Below are positions 9,823 through 18,158 of a stretch of 64,000 bases of DNA, in pieces. A program made the position numbers and the translations under genes. How positions within the stretch are numbered: the first letter of the stretch is position 1; every line of letters starts with the position of its first letter. This DNA is from Hyphomicrobium_A sp965243865 (GTDB taxonomy: Bacteria > Pseudomonadota > Alphaproteobacteria > Rhizobiales > Hyphomicrobiaceae). The stretch covers positions 2,418,001 through 2,482,000 of the forward strand of contig NZ_OZ251603.1 in NCBI RefSeq assembly GCF_965243865.1, in the 5' to 3' direction. The notes beneath the pieces were generated by a model that did not search any database, was not told the DNA's origin, and worked only from the letters and a program-made list of their open reading frames with translations.

Positions 9823-11154
9823 ATGGCCGCACCAACGACAATCTTTGCCCTTTCGACCGCACCAGGACACTCCGGTGTAGCTGTCATCCGCATCAGTGGA
9901 CCCTGCGCTGGGGATGTCCTCGATCGGATGTCACCACCACGTCCCGATCATCGCTACGCCGCGCTGAGACGTATCCGCGACCCTCACAGCGGAGACCTTC
10001 TCGACGAGGCATTGGTGCTGTGGCTCGCAGCCCCCCGGACCGAGACGGGCGAGGACATGGCCGAGCTCCACCTCCACGGCAGCCCGGCGGTCGTCAAAGC
10101 TGTCCTCTCGGCGCTCGGACGCTTCGAAGGTTGCCGCCTCGCCGAGCCGGGAGAGTTCGCCCGCCGCGCCTTCGAACACGGCAAGCTCGATCTCGCCCAG
10201 GTCGAAGGCCTCGCCGATCTCATCGACGCCGAGACCGACGCCCAACGCAGCCAGGCGCTGGCACAGATGCGCGGCGCGCTATCGAGCCTCTATGAAGGCT
10301 GGCGTCATGACATCCTCGAAGCCAGCGCCCTGCTGGAAGCAGCCATCGACTTCAGCGACGAGGACGACGTCGCGACCAACGTCACAGACCGCGCGCTATC
10401 GATCGTCCGCAAGCTGGAAGGCGAGATCTCCGCCCACCTCGACGACGGCCACCGAGGCGAGATCCTGCGCGACGGCTTCCGCGTCGTCCTCGCCGGTCCA
10501 CCCAACGCTGGCAAATCCAGCCTCTTGAACGCACTTGCCCGGAGGGATGCTGCTATCGTCTCCGAGGAGGCCGGCACCACGCGCGACGCCATCGAGGTGC
10601 GTCTCGATCTGGAAGGTCTACCAGTCATCGTCACCGACACCGCAGGCATCCGCACCGCGTCCGGTGAGGTCGAAAAGGAAGGCATCCGCCGCGCACTGGC
10701 ACACGCCAGAGAGGCCGATCTCATTCTCTGGCTGAACGATGCGACGGCGCCCGCCGCCACGCCTCCGCCTAAGGACATCGCCCCCGGGGACAAGGTTCTC
10801 GTCCCCATCGCCACTAAAATAGATATTCCCGGCGCCGCCCTGAGTGCCGACCAAGTCGCCATCTCAGCCAAGACCGGAGCCGGACTCCCGCAGCTGGTCG
10901 CCGCCATCACGGCAGCTGCACGCAACCGCATCGGCGCCTCGACGACACCGGCCATCACCCGCGAGCGCTACCGCCAGCAACTCACGCAATGCATGAGCAC
11001 ACTACATGCGTTCATGCAGGGCAACATGATGGAACAGGAACTTCGTGCCGAAGATCTCCGCCAGGCCGCCGGCGCATTGGGACGCATCACCGGCCGCATC
11101 GACGTGGAAGATGTTTTGGGCGAGATCTTCGGCCGCTTCTGCATCGGCAAATAG
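9823..11154 (+). CDS. mnmE: tRNA modification GTPase MnmE (TrmE)
   Basis: With MnmG it makes the 5-(carboxymethyl)aminomethyl group on wobble uridine 34 of tRNA. The protein is 443 aa. The N-terminal formyl-THF-binding domain has TIFALSTAPGHSGVAVIRISG. A G domain is inserted in a helical domain (Walker A GPPNAGKSS near 225-233, then DTAGIR). The C-terminal CIGK provides the essential Cys. mnmG follows after the parS cluster, so the partners are neighbours but separated by about 380 bp of segregation DNA. Confidence 0.97.
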   Translation: MAAPTTIFALSTAPGHSGVAVIRISGPCAGDVLDRMSPPRPDHRYAALRRIRDPHSGDLLDEALVLWLAAPRTETGEDMAELHLHGSPAVVKAVLSALGRFEGCRLAEPGEFARRAFEHGKLDLAQVEGLADLIDAETDAQRSQALAQMRGALSSLYEGWRHDILEASALLEAAIDFSDEDDVATNVTDRALSIVRKLEGEISAHLDDGHRGEILRDGFRVVLAGPPNAGKSSLLNALARRDAAIVSEEAGTTRDAIEVRLDLEGLPVIVTDTAGIRTASGEVEKEGIRRALAHAREADLILWLNDATAPAATPPPKDIAPGDKVLVPIATKIDIPGAALSADQVAISAKTGAGLPQLVAAITAAARNRIGASTTPAITRERYRQQLTQCMSTLHAFMQGNMMEQELRAEDLRQAAGALGRITGRIDVEDVLGEIFGRFCIGK

Positions 11155-11163
11155 CTGACCCGA

Positions 11164-11465
11164 CGATTCACGTGAAACACTTGATTAACCATCCGCTGGC
11201 CCAGCGACTGATTCACGTGAAACAGATCATTAACCATGAGTTGATGCAGCAACTTTGATTCACGTGAAACATTTTCTTAACCGGCCGGGCTGCTTGCGGA
11301 CTCCAGCTGCCAAATCGATTCACGTGAAACACTTCGCTAACCTCTCCACGCGGGTTTGATTCCCGCCCACCTGTCAACAAAACGTTTCACGTGAAACCTT
11401 CCATCAGGCTCTTGCCCATTGCGAGCCCGTGCGCCCGCTGATTCACGTGAAACACTCTCTTAACC
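11164..11465. repeat. parS: parS centromere cluster (six ParB sites, five of them compound)
   Basis: Six 16-bp sites share the core TTCACGTGAAAC: 11164-11179, 11209-11224, 11256-11271, 11316-11331, 11383-11398 and 11439-11454. Site 5 is the full palindrome GTTTCACGTGAAAC; the other five have the left arm GATTC instead of GTTTC, making a GANTC site. The same five, and only these, carry (T/C)TAACC exactly 5 nt after the 16-mer (11185, 11230, 11277, 11337 and 11460). ParB binds such sites and spreads to condense the origin. The cluster fills the mnmE-mnmG gap and lies 3-4 kb from parA and parB. Confidence 0.93.
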
Positions 11466-11533
11466 ACGTTCCGGCCCTTTGATTCGGCGCGGCCTCTCCA
11501 TTAGGTTCGCCGCTCAACACCCGGATTTTGCAG

Positions 11534-13405
11534 ATGTCAGACGCCAAGTTCGACGTGATCGTTGTGGGCGGCGGCCACGCCGGCTGCGAAGCCGCGGCCG
11601 CAGCCGCGCGCATGGGCGCCCGCACAGCCCTCGTGACCCACGCCTTCGCTACCATCGGCGAAATGTCCTGCAATCCAGCCATCGGCGGCCTTGGCAAGGG
11701 CCACCTCGTGCGCGAGGTCGACGCCCTCGACGGTCTTATGGGCCGCGTCGCCGACGCCGCCGGCATCCAGTTCCGCCTCCTCAACCGGTCTAAGGGCCCC
11801 GCCGTCCAGGGCCCGCGCACCCAGGCCGACCGCAAGCTGTACCGAGCCGCCATGCAGTCCGCGATCCGGGCCACGCCGAACCTCGAGGTCGTCGAAGGTG
11901 GCGTCGAGGACCTGATCGTATCCAATGGCCGCGTTTGCGGCGTCGTTACGGGCGATGGCCGCGAGCTGTCCGTCGGCGCCGTAGTCTTGACTACCGGCAC
12001 GTTCCTCAATGGTCTCATCCACTTGGGTGAGCAGAAAATCGCTGCAGGGCGCGCCGGTGAAGCCCCGGCCCTCAAGCTTTCAGACCGTCTCTACGCCCTC
12101 GGCCTTCAGCTCGGTCGCCTCAAGACCGGCACTCCGGCCCGCCTGTCGAAGGCCTCGATTGCCTGGGACAGCCTGGAGCAGCAGGCCGCCGACGACCCTC
12201 CAGTCCCCTTCTCGTTTCTGACCGACCGGATCACCACGCCCCAGGTCACCTGCGCCATCACCCGTACGACCGAGGCGGCGCACGCCATCATCCGCGCCAA
12301 CCTCGCCCGCTCGGCCATGTATTCCGGGCAGATCTCGTCGACCGGCCCCCGCTACTGCCCCTCAATCGAGGACAAGGTCGTCCGCTTCGCCGGCCGTGAG
12401 ACCCACCAGGTTTTCCTCGAGCCTGAGGGCCTCGACGACGACACCGTCTATCCCAACGGCATCTCGACCTCGCTGCCCGCCGACGTCCAGGAAGCCTTCA
12501 TCCGCACCATGCCGGGGCTGGAAAACGCCGTCATCAAGCGGCCCGGCTACGCCATCGAGTATGACTATGTGGACCCGCGCGAGCTGACCCCATGCCTTCA
12601 GGTTAGCCGCTTGCCAGGCCTGTTTCTGGCAGGTCAGATCAACGGCACTACCGGCTACGAGGAAGCCGCCGCCCAGGGGCTCGCCGCCGGCATCAACGCC
12701 GCCATCCTCGCCGGCGGCCGCGAGCCGGACTTCGTCGTCTCCCGCGCCGACGGCTACCTTGGCGTCATGATCGACGACCTCGTCACCCGCGGCGTCACCG
12801 AGCCATACCGCATGTTCACCTCGCGGGCCGAGTACCGCCTGCGCCTGCGCGCCGACAACGCTGACCAACGCCTCACCCCGCTCGGCCTTAACATCGGCTG
12901 CGTCGGCCCGGAACGACGCGCGGCGTTCGATGAAAAAGAGCGAGCGCTGTCAGTGGCATCTGAGCTTATCTTAAAGCTATCTCTCACGCCGACCGAAGCT
13001 GGCCGTCACGGCCTCGACGTCAATCGCGATGGCCGCCGCCGCACTGCCTTCGAGCTTCTGGCCCTGCCCAACGTCGACATCGCCCGTCTCGCCGCCATCT
13101 GGCCGGAAATTGCTGCCCTGTCGCCCGCTGTCGCTGCCCAGGTGGCTGTCGATGCCCGCTACGCCGCCTACGTCGAGCGCCAGGATCTCGACGTCGCCGC
13201 GCTGCGCAGGGACGAGGCCCTCGCCATTCCTCCGGGCTTCGACTACACAGCCCTGCCGGGCCTTTCCACTGAGGTTCGCCAGAAGCTCGATAAGCACCGC
13301 CCGGCCACGATCGCTCACGCCGCCCGCATAGATGGGATCACGCCCGCGGCCCTTCTTCTCGTCCTCGCCCAGCTGAAATCGGCCCCCGCTCGGAAATCCG
13401 CCTGA
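11534..13405 (+). CDS. mnmG: tRNA uridine-5-carboxymethylaminomethyl enzyme MnmG (GidA)
   Basis: FAD- and NADH-dependent partner of MnmE in wobble U34 modification. The protein is 623 aa from ATG 11534; an in-frame TTG two codons earlier is unlikely. The Rossmann motif VVGGGHAGCEAA lies at residues 11-21. GEMSCNPAIGGLGKGHLVREVDALDG is the MnmG signature, PGYAIEYDYVDPREL lies mid-protein, and the C-terminal helical domain has MFTSRAEYRLRLRADNAD. Its stop overlaps the rsmG start by one base. Confidence 0.97.
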   Translation: MSDAKFDVIVVGGGHAGCEAAAAAARMGARTALVTHAFATIGEMSCNPAIGGLGKGHLVREVDALDGLMGRVADAAGIQFRLLNRSKGPAVQGPRTQADRKLYRAAMQSAIRATPNLEVVEGGVEDLIVSNGRVCGVVTGDGRELSVGAVVLTTGTFLNGLIHLGEQKIAAGRAGEAPALKLSDRLYALGLQLGRLKTGTPARLSKASIAWDSLEQQAADDPPVPFSFLTDRITTPQVTCAITRTTEAAHAIIRANLARSAMYSGQISSTGPRYCPSIEDKVVRFAGRETHQVFLEPEGLDDDTVYPNGISTSLPADVQEAFIRTMPGLENAVIKRPGYAIEYDYVDPRELTPCLQVSRLPGLFLAGQINGTTGYEEAAAQGLAAGINAAILAGGREPDFVVSRADGYLGVMIDDLVTRGVTEPYRMFTSRAEYRLRLRADNADQRLTPLGLNIGCVGPERRAAFDEKERALSVASELILKLSLTPTEAGRHGLDVNRDGRRRTAFELLALPNVDIARLAAIWPEIAALSPAVAAQVAVDARYAAYVERQDLDVAALRRDEALAIPPGFDYTALPGLSTEVRQKLDKHRPATIAHAARIDGITPAALLLVLAQLKSAPARKSA

Positions 13406-14079
13406 TGGGCGCAGCTCCCCCCGCAAAAATCGATTCGCCCGCTGATTTCGCTCGTGTTTTCGGCGTTTCACGTGAAACGATTGAGAAACTTGTTGCCTAC
13501 GAAGCCCTGCTCCGCCAGTGGCAAAAAACGATAAATCTCGTAGCCCCGAGCACCCTGGCCGACATCTGGCATCGCCATTTCGCCGATTCCGCTCAGCTGC
13601 TCGCCTTGGCGCCGTCCGAAGCTCGGAATTGGCTCGATCTGGGTTCCGGCGCCGGCTTTCCCGGCCTCGTTCTGGGGATTCTCCTCGCAGAACAGGTAGG
13701 GGCTAAGATGACCCTGGTCGAAAGCGACACCCGCAAGGCCGCTTTTCTCCGCGAAGTCGCCCGTCGCACTGGAGCAGCTGTGGACATCCAACCCGAGCGA
13801 ATCGAAAAAGTTGCGACTCAAACTAAGCTTGGCGCTGTCGACGTGATCACCGCACGCGCGTTGGCGCCCTTGCCGCGTCTGCTTGAATTAGCGGCTCCGG
13901 CCTTCTCCGCCCATACAACTGGGCTGTTTCTGAAGGGCCGCGAAGCCGAAACGGAAGTTGATGCGGCCAGGGAGCGGTGGGCGTTCGAAAGTGCGCTGCA
14001 GCCCAGCCTGACAGATGCCGGTGCTCGAATCGTCGTAGTCCGGGCGCTGCAGGCTAAGCAGGAGGGTCAACGGCGATGA
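13405..14079 (+). CDS. rsmG: 16S rRNA (guanine-527-N7) methyltransferase RsmG (GidB)
   Basis: SAM-dependent methylation of 16S rRNA G527. The protein is 224 aa with the SAM-binding LDLGSGAGFPG at about residues 76-86. The preceding NLVAPSTLADIWHRHFADSAQLL segment is typical. It shares one base with the mnmG stop, and its own stop overlaps parA as ATGA, so mnmG-rsmG-parA appear translationally coupled. A perfect parS palindrome (13464-13479) is embedded in its first codons, where it encodes GVSRETIEK-type residues. Confidence 0.95.
   Translation: MGAAPPAKIDSPADFARVFGVSRETIEKLVAYEALLRQWQKTINLVAPSTLADIWHRHFADSAQLLALAPSEARNWLDLGSGAGFPGLVLGILLAEQVGAKMTLVESDTRKAAFLREVARRTGAAVDIQPERIEKVATQTKLGAVDVITARALAPLPRLLELAAPAFSAHTTGLFLKGREAETEVDAARERWAFESALQPSLTDAGARIVVVRALQAKQEGQRR
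13464..13479. promoter_or_regulatory. parS: parS site inside rsmG (canonical palindrome)
   Basis: The 14-bp palindrome GTTTCACGTGAAAC sits within codons 21-25 of rsmG, 2 kb downstream of the main cluster and about 600 bp before parA. Like site 5 of the cluster it has neither the GATTC arm nor the following TTAACC. Binding here could let ParB act on parAB transcription; that is inference. Confidence 0.88.
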
Positions 14080-14900
14080 GCACGACGCGTCCGGGAGAGG
14101 CCCGGACTCTGGCAATAGCCAATCAGAAGGGCGGCGTCGGCAAAACGACCACCGCCATCAATCTCGGCACCGCGCTGGCTTCCATTGGCGAGCGCGTTCT
14201 GGTTATCGACACCGATCCGCAGGGCAACGCTTCAACGGGCCTCGGGATCGACATCGAGGCCCGCCCGAAAACCAGTTTCGACGTTCTGACCGGCGGCATC
14301 GGCTTGATCGAATGTGCCCAGCCCACGGCTGTTCCCGGTCTCTACGTCGTTCCCGCCAACAACGACCTTGTTGGCATCGAAGCTGAGCTCACTGATGCGA
14401 ATCGGCCGTTCCGCCTGCGTGACGCAGTTGGCGCCATGATCGCGCGTCAGCGGGCCCTGCCGGAAGATCAGCGCTTCAATTACGTGCTGATCGACTGCCC
14501 GCCTTCGCTCAATCTTCTGACGCTGAATGCCCTTTCGGCCGCCAACGCCGTTCTCGTTCCCGTCCAGTGCGAGTTCTTCGCGCTGGAAGGTATTTCGCAG
14601 CTCAAGGAATCGATCGACCAGATCAGAGCGACGCTCAATCCGTCGTTGGAAATCCAGGGCGTCGTTCTGACGATGCACGACGCGCGCACGTCGCTTTCGC
14701 GCGAAGTTGCCGAAAACGTCCGCGCCTTCTTCGGCCCCAAGGTCTACGAGACCATCATTCCGCGTAACACCCGCGTCGCCGAGGCGCCATCGCACGGAAA
14801 GCCCATTCTTCTCTACGATTTCGACTGCGCAGGCAGTCAGGCCTACATCAAACTCGCAACCGAGATCATCGAGCGCGAGCGTCGTAACCAGGCGGCCTAG
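14076..14900 (+). CDS. parA: Chromosome partitioning ATPase ParA (Soj)
   Basis: Deviant Walker A ATPase that moves ParB-parS complexes. The protein is 274 aa with KGGVGKTT at residues 18-25. The family's DTDPQGNASTGLG and DCPPSLNLLTLNAL motifs follow. The short N-terminus without a helix-turn-helix fits the chromosomal class. It overlaps rsmG by 4 nt (ATGA) and is followed after 86 bp by parB. Confidence 0.97.
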   Translation: MSTTRPGEARTLAIANQKGGVGKTTTAINLGTALASIGERVLVIDTDPQGNASTGLGIDIEARPKTSFDVLTGGIGLIECAQPTAVPGLYVVPANNDLVGIEAELTDANRPFRLRDAVGAMIARQRALPEDQRFNYVLIDCPPSLNLLTLNALSAANAVLVPVQCEFFALEGISQLKESIDQIRATLNPSLEIQGVVLTMHDARTSLSREVAENVRAFFGPKVYETIIPRNTRVAEAPSHGKPILLYDFDCAGSQAYIKLATEIIERERRNQAA

Positions 14901-14932
14901 AGTGCTTCCGGAAAAGTGGGAACCGGTTTTCC
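14901..14932. repeat. Short Hyphomicrobiales-type extragenic repeat between parA and parB
   Basis: The sequence starts AGTGCTTCCGG immediately after the parA stop and contains GGAAAA (14910-14915) facing TTTTCC (14927-14932) around GTGGGAACCGG. This motif is familiar as a dispersed intergenic repeat in Hyphomicrobiales. It separates the two partition genes and may form a hairpin in the mRNA. Confidence 0.65.
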
Positions 14933-14986
14933 GATGAGAAGCACGACAAAACTTAGGCTCAAACAGAGCTAACGCCCAGAGGAACC

Positions 14987-15865
14987 ATGAACGCACCAAT
15001 GCAGAAGAGCCGCCTCGGACGCGGTCTTGCCTCGCTCATCGGGGAGCCGATGCAGCCCGGGCGCGTGCATCTTCCACCCGAGGGCGAGCAGCGCATGGTG
15101 CCGACGGTGGAAGTTCGCCCCAGCAAGCTCAATCCGCGCAAGGAGTTTCGCAACGAGGACCTGACCGAGCTCGCTGATTCGATTCGCTCCAAGGGCCTCG
15201 TCCAGCCAATCATCGTGCGCCCCGCGCCTGACGGTAACGGCTACGAGATCGTCGCCGGCGAACGCCGCTGGCGCGCAGCTCAGCTCGCTGGCATTCACAC
15301 CGTTCCCGTGATCGCTCGCGACCTCGACGACCGCGAGGTGCTCGAGCTTGCCATCATCGAGAACGTGCAGCGCGCCGACCTCAATGCCATCGAGGAAGCC
15401 GCCGGCTATCGCGAGCTGGTCGAGCGATTCGACTACAGCCAGGAGCAGCTTTCCGAGATCATCGGTAAGTCGCGCAGCCACGTCGCCAACACGCTGCGCC
15501 TTTTGAAGCTGCCCGACGGCGTCCAGACCATGGTCCAGGACGGCCGCCTCACCGCCGGTCACGCCCGGGCTCTCATCGGCCGCGACGACGCCGACCAGCT
15601 GGCTCAGCGCATCATTGACCAGGCCCTCAACGTGCGTGAGGTCGAGGCCCTCGTCCAAAGCGGCGAGGTCATTCCGCCCGCGATGCCCGTGCCCCGCACC
15701 CCGCGCGAGAAAGACCCCGACACCAAAGCCTTCGAGAAGGATCTGTCGAACATTCTCGGCCTCAAGGTCGAGATCAAACGCGGCTCCGGCGAGAGCGGCA
15801 ACCTCGTCATCAAGTTCGGCAACTTCGACCAGCTCGACTACATCCGCCAGCGCCTCGGCGGCTGA
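14987..15865 (+). CDS. parB: Chromosome partitioning CTPase ParB (Spo0J)
   Basis: parS-binding CTP-dependent clamp. The protein is 292 aa. The N-terminal basic SRLGRGLASLIG is the ParA-stimulating segment. The CTP-binding motif GERRWRAA lies near residue 91, and the helix-turn-helix SEIIGKSRSHVANTLRLLKL near 155-174 is followed by GHARALIG. A C-terminal dimerisation region ends in the VIKFGNFDQLDYI stretch. AGAGGA precedes the ATG. Confidence 0.97.
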   Translation: MNAPMQKSRLGRGLASLIGEPMQPGRVHLPPEGEQRMVPTVEVRPSKLNPRKEFRNEDLTELADSIRSKGLVQPIIVRPAPDGNGYEIVAGERRWRAAQLAGIHTVPVIARDLDDREVLELAIIENVQRADLNAIEEAAGYRELVERFDYSQEQLSEIIGKSRSHVANTLRLLKLPDGVQTMVQDGRLTAGHARALIGRDDADQLAQRIIDQALNVREVEALVQSGEVIPPAMPVPRTPREKDPDTKAFEKDLSNILGLKVEIKRGSGESGNLVIKFGNFDQLDYIRQRLGG

Positions 15866-15961
15866 CCGGACGGCCAGAAAGGGCCGCTCGGCTTGACGCG
15901 AGGCCCCTGTTGCTGCATCTGCCGGGCGCAGTAACCCCTTGCGCCCGTTGAGGATCGCCAC

Positions 15962-16282
15962 ATGAGCGACGTGTTGCTGCAACTCGCGGCCACCATCAAG
16001 GACCGCCGCGAGGCGGCCGCCGACAGCTCCTATACGCGTCAGCTGCTCGATGCGGGCCCTGCGCGCTGCGCCAAAAAGCTCGGCGAGGAAGCCGTCGAGA
16101 CCGTCATCGCCGCGGTCGGCGAAAGTGACGAGGCACTAACGGGAGAGGCCGCCGACCTTCTCTATCACCTGCTGGTTTTGCTCGAGAGCCGCAACGTAGC
16201 GCTCGCCGACGTTCTGGCCGTCTTGGACGAACGGATGGGAACGTCCGGTTTGAAAGAAAAGGCAGAGCGGACTAAGCGTTGA
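15962..16282 (+). CDS. hisE: Phosphoribosyl-ATP pyrophosphatase
   Basis: Second step of histidine biosynthesis, PR-ATP to PR-AMP. The protein is 106 aa, normal for a stand-alone HisE. It shows the MazG-like metal-binding helix KKLGEEAVETVIAA and then GEAADLLYHLLVLL. GAGGA precedes the ATG. Other his genes are not in the window. hisE immediately before coaA is a common Hyphomicrobiales pairing; the two are 39 bp apart and probably cotranscribed. Confidence 0.94.
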   Translation: MSDVLLQLAATIKDRREAAADSSYTRQLLDAGPARCAKKLGEEAVETVIAAVGESDEALTGEAADLLYHLLVLLESRNVALADVLAVLDERMGTSGLKEKAERTKR

Positions 16283-16321
16283 TATAACGAATAACAATCA
16301 GGCCCCTGCCCGCTGGCCCCG

Positions 16322-17275
16322 ATGCCGAACCGCGAAGACCTCCAGTTCTCGCCCTACCGCGTTTTCCAGCGCGAGGAATGGGCCCGCCTGCGCGCCGACA
16401 CCCCAATGACCCTGAAGGAGAGCGAGCTCGAGCAGCTCTCCGGCCTCATTGAAGAGCTTTCGGTCGACGAGGTCGAGACGATCTACCTGCCAATGTCGCG
16501 CCTTCTCAATCTCTACGTTGCCGCCGCCCAGCAGCTCCATTCCGTCACGTCGAAGTTTCTCGGCCGCACCGACGGAAAAGTGCCATTCATCATCGGCGTC
16601 GGCGGCTCGGTTGCGGTCGGCAAGAGCACCACGGCTCGTGTGCTGAAAGCCCTGCTTGCCCGCTGGCCCGATCATCCGCGCGTCGACCAGATCACCACCG
16701 ACGGCTTCCTCTGGCCTAATGCAGAGCTGGAGCGCCGTCAGATCATGGACCGCAAAGGCTTCCCGGAAAGCTTCGACACCGCGCGCTTGCTAAACTTCCT
16801 AGCGAGTGTGAAGTCAGGCGTAAAACGCGTTGAAGCGCCAGTATATTCCCACTTTCACTACGACATCCTCCCTGACCAGAAAGTCGTCGTCGAGAACCCC
16901 GACATTCTCATAGTCGAGGGCCTCAACGTGCTGCAGCCAGCGCGCATGCCGCGCGATGGCCAGGCGATCCCCTTTGTGTCGGACTTCTTCGATTTCTCGA
17001 TCTACCTCGACGCCGAACCCGAAGTGATCGGCGAGTGGTACGTCGCCCGCTTCATGCGCTTGCGTACCACCGCATTCCGCGACCCCGCGGCATACTTCCA
17101 CCAGTACGCCAGCCTTTCGCCCGATGCCGCCGTCGCCCGCGCGCGAGATATCTGGCGCTCGATCAATCTCCGGAACCTCGAGGAGAACATCATCCCGACT
17201 CGCCAGCGCGCGCGTCTGATCCTGCGCAAGGCCGCCGACCACCACATCGAATCCGTCGCGCTGCGCAAGCTCTGA
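16322..17275 (+). CDS. coaA: Type I pantothenate kinase
   Basis: Phosphorylates pantothenate, the first and usually rate-limiting step of CoA synthesis. The protein is 317 aa with the P-loop GVGGSVAVGKSTTAR at about residues 92-106. TTDGFLWPN, PVYSHFHYDI and VEGLNVLQ follow, all family signatures. There is no strong Shine-Dalgarno sequence at this ATG, but the N-terminus FSPYRVFQREEWARLR is as expected, so the start is credible. Confidence 0.96.
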   Translation: MPNREDLQFSPYRVFQREEWARLRADTPMTLKESELEQLSGLIEELSVDEVETIYLPMSRLLNLYVAAAQQLHSVTSKFLGRTDGKVPFIIGVGGSVAVGKSTTARVLKALLARWPDHPRVDQITTDGFLWPNAELERRQIMDRKGFPESFDTARLLNFLASVKSGVKRVEAPVYSHFHYDILPDQKVVVENPDILIVEGLNVLQPARMPRDGQAIPFVSDFFDFSIYLDAEPEVIGEWYVARFMRLRTTAFRDPAAYFHQYASLSPDAAVARARDIWRSINLRNLEENIIPTRQRARLILRKAADHHIESVALRKL

Positions 17276-17303
17276 GCTCGTCTGCGAGCAGACGTCGCCG
17301 GGC

Positions 17304-17333
17304 AAAAAAAGGGCCGCCTTGGGGAGGCGGCCC
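17304..17333 (-). terminator. Intrinsic terminator for the leftward hypothetical gene
   Basis: The stem GGGCCGCC/GGCGGCCC (17311-17318 with 17326-17333) is preceded on the + strand by seven A. Read leftward it is therefore a hairpin followed by a T-run, serving the gene at 17381-17968. It also lies just past coaA but has no T-run in that direction. Confidence 0.8.
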
Positions 17334-17380
17334 GTCAAGTGACGTGCTCTAGCTCTAGGTCGATGTGCAGGAGATGCCGC

Positions 17381-17968
17381 TCAATGAGTGCGCGGCGTCA
17401 GCGGTTTTCGCGGTGAACTGACCGCAACGAGAAAGGAACCGACTGCGAGCTGGGCTCGCACGGCGTTCTCCACCGCAGGGTGACGCAGCCAGTGCTGGGC
17501 AAGCACCGCATGCTGGTCTATCGCCGTCGTCATCGCTCGAAGCCCAAAGTCAAACCAGTTGGCGAGCAGCGGCGGCTGCGTCGCTACGCGAGCGGGTTCG
17601 GCGGCGATATCGTTGTCCGGCGGCTTGGGAAGACCGGCCGGAACGTTGCTGCGGACACTCTTGAGCTGCCGTCGTGAGGCCGCCGAGCGCAGAGGCTGCC
17701 CCCGGCGCGTCTGGGAATGTCCAATGTTGTGGAATTCAGGGCGCGCATTCGCCATCAGTTTCGCCTGCTCCACGCGAAACTTGTCGCGCAGCCGGCGAAT
17801 GGCGGATGGATCTTCGACGCCAAGTGAGCGGATTGCGGTCGTTGGCTTGAGTGCCGGATTGGCCGCAAGTAGAGCAGCGATGCTCTCGAGCTGCTGACTG
17901 TCGTCGAGGCCACTGCCCCTCGGACGCCCATAACGCGGCTGCATGGTCGGCATGCAATCGGTCCCCAT
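17381..17968 (-). CDS. Hypothetical protein, not recognised
   Basis: About 195 aa. The N-terminus (QPRYGRPRGSGLDDSQQL) is followed by a short helical region, PTTAIRSLGVEDPSAIRRLRDKFR, that could be a small DNA-binding or adaptor fold. The middle is Pro/Arg-rich and likely disordered. The last 60 residues (ANWFDFGLRAMTTAIDQHAVLAQHW) are amphipathic helices reminiscent of phasins, but the match is only impressionistic. The start is uncertain: TTG at 17977, ATG at 17968 or ATG at 17944. It is single, convergent with coaA, and has its own terminator. Confidence 0.6.
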   Translation of the reverse strand: MGTDCMPTMQPRYGRPRGSGLDDSQQLESIAALLAANPALKPTTAIRSLGVEDPSAIRRLRDKFRVEQAKLMANARPEFHNIGHSQTRRGQPLRSAASRRQLKSVRSNVPAGLPKPPDNDIAAEPARVATQPPLLANWFDFGLRAMTTAIDQHAVLAQHWLRHPAVENAVRAQLAVGSFLVAVSSPRKPLTPRTH

Positions 17969-18158
17969 GACCTTCAACGAAATCGATCGGGATCGAACCC
18001 GAATCGCTCAGATGTCTGTAGGGATTATGTTGGTGAGTCAGTGCGTTGCCAGGGAGAATAAATGTCTTGTAGCAGCGAGACGATGCAATCGGTGGTTATT
18101 GTGGCCCAATTGCACCCTCGCTTTGCATCGCGAACCTGACGCAACGCCACGGCAGGCG

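Noticed and set aside
17988..18004. GGGTTCGATCCCG on the reverse strand, resembling a tRNA T-arm
   Set aside because: The T-stem has the wrong register (6-nt loop), and no acceptor, D or anticodon arms could be placed around it.
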